The notes under the pieces: generated by a model | Database searches by the model: none | Told to the model about the DNA's origin: nothing | The model's input: only the letters and a program-made list of their open reading frames with translations | Position numbers and translations under genes: made by a program | Shown: piece by piece, positions 21,063-32,452 of the stretch | Layout: every line of letters begins with the position of its first letter | How positions within the stretch are numbered: the first letter of the stretch is position 1 | Assembly: GCA_963969395.1 (NCBI GenBank) | Contig: OZ017795.1 | Coordinates: 1-64,000, forward strand | DNA from: Pseudoscleropodium purum | Lineage: Eukaryota; Streptophyta; Bryopsida; Hypnales; Brachytheciaceae | Direction: 5' to 3' | Length of the DNA: 64,000 nucleotides

Positions 21063-24000
21063 GTGAGAATGTTGGAATGTTGGTTCGTAGATCCACTCAA
21101 ACCATGTACCTTGGACCCCCAGTCCTGTTCCTAAACCCAATTCTGTAGTTGCCGTTGGATGCCCCTGAACCCTGAACCCTTGCCTTTGTTCTCGAATCCT
21201 GCGAGCGTTTGCACACTTCTGGTGTTGTCCCTAGGTATAGACCCCGAACCCACGGTTGTATGTCCACGAAGAACGGCATACAGGACTCGCCCTTGGTGCT
21301 TGTTCGTAGGTCCGAAACTCCTTTTCTCTCCCGAGTTAGGTGTGGGATGGAAATTCCAAGGTGATGTCCCTACCCTAAACCCTTTTTGAAACGTAAGTGA
21401 AGTACCTAAACATTCAAACTGTGAGTTACCGTGGGCGACCCTTTGTTTTATGGGGGGTACCCCGACTGAAGGTTTATTTATACATTGTGGCACCTTGAAC
21501 CCTCCACCGCATTCCTTTGAAGCCGACTTCTTGTATTAATACCAATCGGTCAGTGGGAGGGATGGATTTCATCCCAAACTCTTCTTATTTTATTTGTCTT
21601 GGTTTTAGGTTTGTTTTTTTAAATCACATCCTGGGCTCGATTCCTGAATCGGCAAAACTGGACCCAAAGTTTAGCTTTTTTGGATGAAGGTGTACATGCA
21701 GACCGTGGAATCATTCCGACGACTTGAAGGAGAATGATCAATTTTGTGAATGAAGGTACCAAGCCCTGAAATCGTACAGGCCTTGCAATTGAACCCTGGA
21801 CCCTATTCAAATTCACGTGTGACTAAATCATAGCCATTGGCGGTGTATCAACATTGTACATTTTAGGGGGTGGGTGGTTTAGGAGCCCTGTGGTACTTGG
21901 ACTCCCAAATGTCATGACTAGTCACTTGAAGTCCGAAACATATGAAACCATTTGGGTTGGATGTCACTCCTTCTTGTCTTTTTTGGAAAATGTACCAAAA
22001 AATATTTCAAGGCGTTTCACCACTCCATTACCAGGTTTCGCCTCCTACGTGGGCGGTTTTTGAACCTATTACCGTAGAAGTGGACCCCAAAATGTAACGA
22101 AACCTGGATCCCCGGATGTGTGGACCTCCAAAATGAATGTCATCATTCCTGCAAAGTCAATTTTGATGTATGTTTTGAAATCATGCAGGACATGCGTACA
22201 AGATGGGTTCCCTTTTTTTCTGGAATAGCAATGAACTGTATCCAAGGGGAAAAGAATGTAGTTAGCAAATGTTGGTTGACCCTGAGAAATGGAAGCCCCT
22301 ACCCCTGAGTCTGAAGATGAAATGGCCACACTTTGGGTGGAAACAAAACTACGAGTCTGTTCAAAATGAAATAGGTTCTATATAATACGGGGATGAGTGT
22401 TGGAATTTGTAGGACCATCATGCCGTTTTGAACCCATTTTCTACCTTTTGGTACTTGGTGGAAGCTGGATGGGTATTGGACATGGGACTAAACCGCTTCC
22501 TAGTTAGAGTTCATGCATTCATTGAGTTCCGATCTTGTTTTTTTAGGAGGTGGAATTCATGAGATCTTTTCAACTTACCTAAACCCATGGTGGGCCCTTC
22601 CTTGAAGGTGAACAAGGAAATCCGTGTACTCAAAATGAATGTTTTTCTAAAATTCAATATGGATTTCTTGCTTGAATGTGAAGTAAATCCATCCATCGAT
22701 TTCACATTCTTTCCACTCGATGCAATGTTTGAGGGATCTTGGTGAGGACTTTTATTTTGGGAGGTCGAATTCACCATAGGAACCCTAAAGGAATGTATGT
22801 CGCCATCGATTGTACTTTGGGGTTCAGGGTTTAGGAAAACAAGGGTTTCGTTTCTAAACCCAATAGGACGCCGAATGGATTCGTTGGACCCTAAACCCAA
22901 ATACATATGTCGTAAGTGAGATCTAGAAGGTCTCTATGATTTCCGCCCATTTTAGGAAAAGCATGAACCTCAGCTGGACACTGCACAAATCAATGCAAGT
23001 CATCATTGTGTAGTTGTACTTTGGAGGACCATGTTGAAAGAAATTGTGAAACTCTTTTTCAAAGGTAATTGTAAATTTGTCTATAAAATCCCACGAAAAT
23101 GTGGTAGGTGGAAATTCATGTGAACTTGTTTGTTTACGTATTTGTAGGGACCCTGACCCCTTGCAAGGTGAATGAACAAAGGTAAAGGATTATCTGACGT
23201 ACTTCCAAGGACTCTACAATTTTGTTGGGCGTGAAATTCTTCCATGAACATGACAATAAAAAAAAGATTCATCAACTTCCAAATATTTTGCATTGGTGGG
23301 ATCCATGAGATCTTTATGATTCATACAATCGTATCAAGTCATGGCATGAGGGTATGTATTGGAGGGGGGGGACACAGGCATAGTATGTCATGTATTGCAA
23401 AAATAGGAAGTTGGCTTTAGGATTCACCGATGAGGTGGCCCTAAACCCTTAAAAAAGTGACTTTGAAAGTCACAAAAATGAGCCCTAAACCAGGAAAAAT
23501 GTTTCTTTTTCTGAACCAAGATTTCTATTACTTTCCAAGGAATCGAAACTTTTAAAGTACACCGAACGAATACATTCATTCCTAAACACCCATTTTGGAT
23601 CATGGATGAAGAATTCACTTCATATGTTGATGAATTCTAAGAAGTCCAATTTTTCCCACATTATTTCCTGCACGTATTATTTGGACTAGAAGTGAACACG
23701 ATTGTAGTGTATTTTGGAGGCAAGAACTGTATGAGTCATTTGATTTCGTGTACTAGTATGCCCAAAAAATGATCCCCAAATTTTTAGTTGTACACATAAC
23801 TTGAAATTGATGAAAAGTGTTTGGCTGCATTCGATTCTGTACAGTTAATTGAAATGAGGGATGAAAGTATAACTCTTTCCAAAAGTAGTGTAAAAAAATA
23901 ATGGAGCCATAAGAATCATGAAATAGATTTTGTCAAATAAGAGAGTGGATTGGGGTTTTTATGCATGGTGAGTCCTTCGACATCGTAATTGTTGGGATGA

Positions 24001-27000
24001 AGACAAACACCCGATATTCGTCATGTAAAAAAGAGAATTGTAAACAATTTTCGAATCGTTTGTAGGATTCGAGTAGTTACTTTTTTCTTCAAACATTATG
24101 GATACCTAATTTGAGGATGATAGGGTCGTGCTTCATTTTCTCATGGGATTTTGTACATGTAGTGCGGTATGAATTGTATAATTAGGACCCTGAACCCTTT
24201 TTTCTAAAGCTCCCTGACTTCTTGGGTTAACCCTTGAATTCAGGGGGAGTTTCGTGAAGCTCTATCCCAAACCATGGGCATCTGGGGGGGGGGGGAATTT
24301 GTGGAATGGACCCTAAACCTTCTTATCCAAGACCCTATAAATAATCCCTGAACACGCCAGAAATGAACTTGACAAAGCTGATCATTTTCCGTGGTGTTGT
24401 ATATGAAGAGCTGTACAATTGAGCCAATTTGGAACTCGTTGTTGAATACCTTGCCACTGGAATTTGAAGTGGATCAAGTGAGTATGCATTTATTAAATTG
24501 TTGTGTGGAACCCTATTTGGAAAATTAATTTTATTAGGTACATTGAGATCTTTGAGGACCATGTGTGTAGGGTCACGTTGCTGGTACTACCGAAGAGCCT
24601 TCGTTCTGGAGGGGTGCATGTGGCTTTGATCTCATGATTTTAGGACTCAAGTCACTAAACTTATTAATTTTCAAAATCTTTGTGAACTAATCAATGTAAA
24701 ATTTGTTTTTTTATCGTGGTGAATCATACCATGGCAAGAACACACAACCTGTTGGTGATCCACGAATATTCAACGTGCTGAGACTATGTGTTTCCAACAT
24801 GAACCCTATTTCTTCATGAAAAGTGGACGAACATTTTAGGCAAGAATTTGATGGACAATTTATGGACTCAACCCTCTCACGTTTTGATACATTACATCTC
24901 AAATTTGGAGACAGTGATGTATGAGGGGAGCTGAGCTTGATGCCTTTTGGATGTCACTACATCCTAGACAACTCCATGTATATGCTGATAGTTTAGTATT
25001 TTTGGGTTTGACCCTAAACCTTGAAACATGTGGACCATTTCTGTTGAATGCTAGGAAGGTACCCTGAACCACCAACCTAAACCCAATGAAATCCTACATG
25101 GGGCATTTTGGGTAGATGGTTTGAAACGGAATTGGATGATTTAACCCTAAAAAAGAATCGCCCCTGGAATCGCATGTAATCCTCTGGTAAGGCTTTGCTT
25201 ATTCTTCTTGTTCCTGGTGATTTCTGTTTCACCCAAAAAGGGTCAAGAAGTTGTTGTAAATGAAAATACTAAAGCCAAGGCTTGGTCCTCTGATTCAATG
25301 GGATTTGTCTGCTTGTTTCGAAAGGAAATGAAACCCGCCTCTGACCTTACAAATGACCATGAATGACCAACGAATTGCTTGAATAAGAGGGAAAGCAGTG
25401 GAGGGTATGGAACCCCTTCAACCCAACTCGAACCGCCAGTCAAGCTGGGGCTTCCTAGTTTGCATGGCTGCTGTGAAAGTACATCCGGAGTGCTATTTGT
25501 ACAGATTGTCATGGTGCCAGTTTAAGATATTACCAATTGGAAGTGGAGGTGGCTCAGGTTGGCTGTCCATTTTGAATTGGATTATAGTTAGAATGAGCTT
25601 ATTGGTTGGTATGATTTGTTGGAAAATCAGGGAATGCAGTGAGCTCCTAATCTGTTGCAACACTAACGACTGCTCTGCATTCGGGATTATGGCATTCGGT
25701 TTAGTTTGGTGGCCCTGAACCTCCCCCTGCTGTAATGGTTCAAAGCCATTTCTCATCCATCGGTAGTTATGAATGCAAGTGTCGGTGTTTGTCAGAGTGT
25801 CAGTAGATAAGGAACGAGGTAGCAAACTAATGCATAGTCAGCCCAACAACGGCCAGGGAGGGTTGACCCCTGTATTGCCCCTCCACAGGGTAATTTTCGA
25901 AATTGCCCCCCATTTTGTGTCGCTCCAATTTTGTACTTTGCTGTGGCCTTTGGATGATACAGTGTTTCTCAAACCCCAAATATGAATTCAACATTTGCAA
26001 ATTTTTTCACATGTGGCAAATAAAAAATGTAAGGGTTTTCTACATGGGGCAATGGAGGGGCCAGTCCTCCCTGGCCATCTAACAGTCGGCTCCCTTGTAA
26101 TGGGTTAGGGTTCAAACAAAAATTCCATGTAAATACAATCCTGAAAAATGGGGGAGAGCAATTGAAATTTTAACCCCTAGAGGATCGAGGCCTTCTTTTC
26201 TGCCATAAAACACCAAAAAATGCCATTTCTATAGCAAAGAGTAAAAAAATAATTTAATTGTGTTTTTTCCACATCTAACCATTGGATCTTACACCTCACA
26301 AATATAAGAAAGTGGGGAAAATAATTCCAGAATTTTTAGCTGCACAAATTGCAAGATATTGGCGTTTAGAGTGGAAAAAACAAGTTTTTCAGCACGTTGC
26401 AGGACCGGATTTTTGGACTCTAAACATTTTCCGCTGAATATTTTGTACTATAAAGTTTTGTGCCCTAAATCTCTGTAGTGGAGGATTGGGTTGGAAGTCT
26501 GGGAAAAAAAAAGAAATTCAAAAAAAACTTAATTTTCATTTTTAAAAGAATTGTTAAGTAGAAGTAGGTACGGGGTAGAAGGGAAATCTAAAATATTCAT
26601 ATATTTTGGATGGACCTGAAATGCACTAATCCCAATGGTGAGATTGTTCTAGCAAGTAAACCCTAAACCATGTAAAATATAAAAATTGGAAAAATTGGAG
26701 AAATTGCATTCATAAATGAATCCTACAAGTTGTTTTTTCCAGAAGATGCTCACACTACCCAAATACAAAAATGTCCATGACTTTTTCATAACAAACACAA
26801 ATGAAATGAATCAAAGCTTTTCCGACAGACAAAAATATAATCTACCAGGGAAAAAATAGTAACCTGGAGAAAAAATTCAAATGATTTCGAATTTCTTTTT
26901 GCTGCTCTTAAACTGCACCCCGTCCTCTTTTTCGAGCTTATTTGGTCATAACTATTGTTCTTGGGCACTTATTGTGAAAAAAATTGTACTCTCATAACCC

Positions 27001-30000
27001 TTATCAGTTTTTCTATCTGCAAATAAAGTATCCTAAAATCATGACCAAAATTCAGCCTGTAGATACACCCTGAACCCTAAATCCCATTTGTCCCCCGAAG
27101 GCACATTCAATGGTCCATTAGGGGTCCGGTTTTTGCCTGAACCCTATGAATTTGTTGCATGTTTTAAACAAACGTCAACAAACGATGACAAAGTTCTGAG
27201 TGTGGCATAGCCAAACTCCAATATGAATGAGATGTGACTTTGCCTCATGCTAACTGGCTTGCTTGTCCTGTGACTATCGATGGGCAGTCGGTACAGACTA
27301 TATCGGTTTAGGAAAGCACTGCATCCGTGACAAAATTAAATTTCAGTCCAACAACGTAACCACAAAGCAAGTTACTGCACGGTATGGTGGGGGCTAAGTA
27401 TTTCCAAACTGCCTGTAGTGCCATTAATTTTTTTTCCCATAGTATAAGGAAGAATTGAAATTTGTCATCTTGAATAATTGACACTCCATTCTTACTAAAT
27501 CCCAATAGAGCATATCAAATTTCAATTTCATGAAAGCAAAATTCCATTTTTGATGAATTTTTGGAGTGGATTTTCATGATTTTATACAAAATATTATATT
27601 GAAAATAGTTGGAAAGGAATTTTTTAATTGGATTGTTTAGAGATATGTAGGGAACATCTATACACATGTCTTTCCTTCAACAAGTGTTTCCCAAAAAGTT
27701 TTACGATTCTTTTTGGAAAGAGTTGAATGTGAGGTGCCATTTGATCAAACTGTGTGAAATATATGTCTTTCTATTTTGATTACATTTTGCTATTCGACTC
27801 TCACCCTATAACTAATTTTGCATGTTTGAGCATGAGGGCCCAATTACCTTGCCAAAATCTAATCACCATAAAAAGATATCTATTTTCCAAAATGAATTAG
27901 GACATTGTCATGCCAACATTGAAATCTCTGTAGAGGGAATTGTTTCAGGGTTTTTTTTGGAGATGCTTGTTGTGTGTATCGATGTTTCCTATGGAGTGAT
28001 GCTTGCTATCAAACATAAGAAACAAATTAATTGTAAAAATTCACCCAAAATGGAGTTATGATTTTTAGAATTAGTAAAACTTGGTATACTTGATTGTGGT
28101 TGCATAAGAATTGAATTTTAATTATACGGGACGAAAAAATGCCAATTCTATCCTATATCTTGCATAAATCTGTGAATGGCATAGTGGACAATTTGTAAAT
28201 GTATTATCCACACTATGTATGTAGTGGGATGTCAAAACAGTACATGATGGCAATTGGGATCATTTAGTTGTCTTTATGCACTGTAGATTAGAAGTTGACA
28301 ATTTTTGTTTTGTATAATCAACGTTCATATTTTACACAATTTCAAGAAACCACGATGCTCAATTTTTGGTGCATTTTTGAACCTATTTTTTAAATGGTTT
28401 TATATGCTAATCATTGAAAAGAATTGGCCATAATTTTTTTGAAGATTCATATGCTAAGGTATGATGAAAACATCCATGCACACAATCATCTTCCCTTCAA
28501 GAAGGATCTCTACAAGAAGTTTTACAATTCCATATATAGAGAATTCAATGATGGTATGGCATGCCTTAACTCTGGGTAATAGATATTTCTTTCTCGTGAT
28601 TAGATTTTTCTATTTACTACTCACACTATAAATAATTTTGTACATTTTTGTAGTGCATTCCCCAAATGGACCTTGTTTCCTAACTCTTTGATGCTCCGAT
28701 GTACCCAAAATAGGTATGTTTTCGATAGACGATGAACCCGAAAGTAATTAAAAAGCAGAAAAATGAAATTACAATAATTATTTATTTTGGCATAAAAGTA
28801 GTAAGGTAACTACTTCTAATGCACACCCTAAACTACATAGTTTAGATTATTGCCTAAAATATAATTTTGCTATTCATGGGAGACTATAGTTGGTGGCCGG
28901 AACCCTATTTCCACCCCTTTGAAAAATTCATGGTTTATTGATACAATGTCCACAAAATGTTGTGCTAAGAGAACCTAAGATTGAGTTTTGACTACCAACC
29001 CTCTAACCACACCAGAATTCCAATATCGTATTGGGAACTATGCTAAATTTCTTATTTGTACAATTTTAGGTGTAGTTATTTTATGACAAGCCAAATTGAA
29101 CCTAAATTCAATTAATAGATGCAACTAATGGAATGCCATAATTATGTAGCAGATATCAACAACCCTTTGATCTAGGGCAAATGAATCCTATATAGTAAGG
29201 TCCAAATAATCTTATCAATTTTTGGGTCCTAATAGTTCAGGGTTGAGATTAGGAGAGTTTTGGGGAGCCCATGGACACTACCAAAATGAATGAAATTTCA
29301 AATTTCAAATTGTGTTGGAATCACACAAAAGTCTTCTTCATCACCATTACAAATTAAATGTATATATATACACACAAAATTGAAAATCATATAAAGGGTT
29401 TGATGTTTTGTATATCCTATCTACCATCTAGTACATATTGCCACCATTTGTGAGAATTACTTGTATTTAATGATATATATTAGAAATCAGCCTTTACAAT
29501 TACTTTAGAGATATTTGATCACATACCACTTAAATTACTTGTATGATTTCTTGCTTGTTCTTCATCCCATTGCAAAAATCTTTGACCATCTTCCAAAGAT
29601 TTTCCATAAAGTGGTAGATAATGTATAAAAGAAATTCAAATTATTGTGTGATTTGAAATTACTCTTTTTTCATTTATTATGAAGTTGAAGTGCGCTCTTG
29701 ATTGCAATTCCAATACAATTTACAATTCCAAAATGGATTCATTTCTAAGCATCGGCTAGAGCTTCTTCAAGTTGTTGAACTTTGTGGTGAAACTTGGGGA
29801 ACCCTTTGTAAGGGTTTATTGGACCTTATTGTACATATCTTCTACTCTATAATATACAACGAAATCATGAAAATCTCTCGAAAATCTATTAATTTCACCC
29901 ACCATAAAAATTACGATTGTTTTTATACATAGCATTTGGAGTCCAAAAAAGGAGCTTGTTGCTACCGAGTTCGATATTGCAACATTTGTGACCGGGTGTA

Positions 30001-30500
30001 TTGGTATCTCTCTATGCATATATTCATAGCTCATGGACATACAATATATTCCATGCACATGCCGACTCCTCAAACTAGAGTATTAATTGCCTAGTTTGCC
30101 CCCTTCACGTCGATATCCTTAAATTGGTGGAATTCTAGTACTTTGGCATTGACTTGAAGTTGAACTTACTCCTCTAAGGAGAAACAAGTTTGGGAATTTT
30201 TGGATTATATCCCTTTTTACCAAATCAAATGAAGAGAGTTTTGAAGCCATCCTACTGAACCCAAAAATGATGTTTAGTTTGAGGGTACATTCGATATTAC
30301 TTATTGTATTTGTTGGTTGACATTAGTGTTGGTGATATGAATGGTATTTTTGACATTTAGTGCAATGCTTGTCAACACTACTGAAAATTACAGTAGTAGA
30401 CAAATAATGTTTCATAGAGTCTTGAACAGTCTTATTCTTGTAGCCTATCGAGTACTTCACCCAGAGCAGACTTCGGCATAGAAAGTAAAATATTCATTTC
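21063..30500. other. Long gene-poor part of segment B
   Basis: More than 9 kb with no frame that I would defend as a gene; the longest chance frames (for example 22,511-22,906 minus and 25,398-25,718 plus) have no domain or partner exons. The first half is dotted with degenerate telomere words such as CCCTGAACCC and CCCTAAACC. A diverged direct repeat links about 27,560-27,830 with about 28,370-28,660 (shared order: CCTTCAA, AAGTTTTAC, ATATTTCTTTCT, ACTCTCACCCTATAACTAAT or similar). Homopolymer runs include 13 G near 24,283. Confidence 0.6.
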
Positions 30501-30510
30501 TGGATTTCAG

Positions 30511-31180
30511 TGACACCGTTGTCGAAGCTGAGCTCCGAACCTTGTACATACCTCCAAATTTACCAGTTGATACTGCCCGGGAAAATTTTCGGAGATCCAA
30601 GAATCGGCTGCTTATTATGGTAAGCTCTATAGATCCTTCGTTACTCCAGTTTTCGCTCTCACCAGTAGTTCCATCTGTACGATGGTGAATCGAAGTTCTG
30701 TGTGCTTTGGGTTGTGTGTCTAACAGGCTACGTTTCTGATACAGAATGGCATGCGAAGAACTGCCACATGCCACGTTACTAGGAATGTTTGACTTCGTTT
30801 CTAATTCTGATGAGCATGATTGACCATCATCGAAGTATTCCTGTCCAGGAGAGAGCCCTGTGGTTCTTTCTGGCTATTTTTGAGACGACAGTAGAAGTGC
30901 TTTGATACGAGATGTTTGCGTATGGGTTTAGGCTCTGTGGGGTACTTGTGATGTAAACTGGGGTTCAACTCAACTATTACTGCAACAGTGGAGGCCCCTC
31001 GACGGGACCAGATCAGAGAATCTGAGTTGGGCTTGCACCGAGGCATTAAGGAGTCTCTGGAAACCGTATGTTTTGATCCCAATCCTGAAGTTGTTGTTCT
31101 CAGTGGGAGCACTCGTGAAGCACTTGACGAGGTTTTCCCTTTGCTTCATGCATTTTCTTTGAGTGGCGGCAGATAGTAAG
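30511..31180 (+). pseudogene. TPS1: Class I trehalose-6-phosphate synthase pseudogene fragment, two exons
   Basis: TPS joins UDP-glucose and glucose-6-phosphate to make the signalling sugar trehalose-6-phosphate; class I plant proteins carry a C-terminal phosphatase-like domain. The first exon (30,511-30,619) follows a TTTCAG acceptor, reads DTVVEAELRTLYIPPNLPV and later NRLLIM, and ends at a GTAAGC donor. The second begins at 30,961 with GFNSTITATVEAP, then GLHRGIKESLETVCFDPNPE and VVVLSGSTREALDEVF. This is the link between synthase and phosphatase-like domains in TPS1-type proteins (NRLLILGFNATLTEPV...VVLSGSDR). The base pair before exon 2 is TG where AG is expected, so the acceptor is lost. 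The frame ends at 31,174-31,176 and flanking exons are missing. It is a genomic, not processed, fragment. Confidence 0.85.
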
Positions 31181-31220
31181 CTCATGGATGGTTGTTTAAT
31201 TTGAGTACTTTTGGATTGCT

Positions 31221-31442
31221 TTGGTATCGCTTGCACATGTAACTGAGTGTGAGATTCCTTTTGGAAAACACTACGAGGGTTTCGGGTGCAGCTTGAATGA
31301 TCTCTCGGTGGTAGCTGTTGGAGTATTTTCTAATCAGAACTTCAAATTCATTGATATTAGGCCAAGGCCACGAGAGTTATGTGAATGTACAATTGCAGCT
31401 CTTCAATTTGTGACTCCAAATTTTAGGGTCTGTCGTACCTAG
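31221..31442 (+). other. Open protein-like segment downstream of the TPS fragment, unassigned
   Basis: A 73-codon + frame without an ATG reads IPFGKHYEGFGCSLNDLSVV, then FKFIDIRPRPRELCECTIAA, and ends in TAG. Its composition is protein-like but it does not match the part of TPS expected here. It may be another stray exon, perhaps connected to a later acceptor-like TTGCTTGCAG at 31,601. Confidence 0.3.
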
Positions 31443-31661
31443 CAGCCTTAGATGATAGAGGATTCTTTATCTCAAGTTAGTATAGTTTTCATGTGTTTCT
31501 GAAGACAAATGTAGCCTCACAGACTTGTCTACACTATTTTTTCTGGTGTCTATTGAGGACTGAATGTCACTGGGCTGATATTTCTCCCCTTTTGCTTGCA
31601 GGTTTTTCCAAAGTATGACATTACCCTGAACCGCCGAGAATGGCATGTATTTGTGAGACAC

Positions 31662-32223
31662 CATAAGTTTCGAGTAATCAGGCTCCAGCACGCAATGTGC
31701 CGGCCTTTTCCTCGAATCAAAATCTGCGCAACTACTTTGCTGCGACTGCGCGATGCAGCCCGCATTTCGTCGACGCAATCACTGTGGGGCCAGAGGGACG
31801 CATAAGTTTCGAGTAATCAGACTCCAGCACGCAATGTGCCGGCCTTTTCCTCGAATTAAAATCTGCGCAACTACTTTGCTGCGACTGCGCGATGCAGCCC
31901 GCATTTCGCTGACAGAATCGCTGTGGGGCCAGAGGGACGCATAAGTTTCTTCGAGTAATCAAACTCCAGCACGCAATGTGCCGGCCTTTTCCTCGAATTA
32001 AAATCTGCGCAACTACTTTGCTGCGACTGCGCGATGCAGCCCGCATTTCGTTGACAGAATCATTGTGGGGCCAGAGGGACGCATAAGTTTCGAGTAATCA
32101 GGCTCCAACACGCGATGTGCCGGCCTTTTCCTCGAATTAAAATCTGCACAACTACTTTGCTGCGACTGCGTAATGCAGCCCGCATTTCGCTGACAGTAAT
32201 CACTGTGGGGCCAGAGGGACGCA
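31662..32223 (+). repeat. About 140-bp tandem array, four units, spanning the B/A junction
   Basis: Units begin CATAAGTTTCGAGTAATCA and end GGGGCCAGAGGGACG, starting at 31,662, 31,801, 31,940 and 32,082. They contain CAACTACTTTGCTGCGACTG and GCAGCCCGCATTTCG. The last unit continues into segment A, whose copy 1 begins with the same sequence at window position 1. The array may therefore extend to the left of the window in copy 1. Overlapping frames on both strands are repeat-driven. Confidence 0.95.
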
Positions 32224-32285
32224 CACTACAGAGAGTGTGAAGAGACCGAACAAAGCGGCGAGAACGCCCTTAAAAGCCTGCACAC

Positions 32286-32452
32286 GGTTTAGGGTCCGCG
32301 GGGGACTGTGGGTTTACGGCGGGGAGGGACTGCGGGTTTACGGCGGGGAGGGTTTAGGGTTTAGGGCGGGGAGGGGTTAGGGTTTAGGGCGGGCAGGGAC
32401 TGAGGGTTTAGGGCGGGCAGGGATTGAGGGTTTAGGGCGGGCAGGGACTGTA
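32286..32452 (+). repeat. G-rich telomere-derived minisatellite (copy 2)
   Basis: Identical twin of the array at 152-318. It lies just inside the point where segment B passes into segment A, with TTTAGGG on the + strand, the polarity expected at a right-hand chromosome end. Confidence 0.85.

Noticed and set aside
25398..25825. Overlapping frames of 106 and 110 codons on opposite strands
   Set aside because: There is no domain, no splice context and no codon bias. Both are likely chance frames.
30457..31236. Minus-strand frames over the TPS fragment
   Set aside because: Shadows of the plus-strand exons, which match TPS clearly.
31662..32223. Possible CRISPR-like array
   Set aside because: The units are contiguous tandem repeats of about 140 bp with no unique spacers, and the sequence is eukaryotic.
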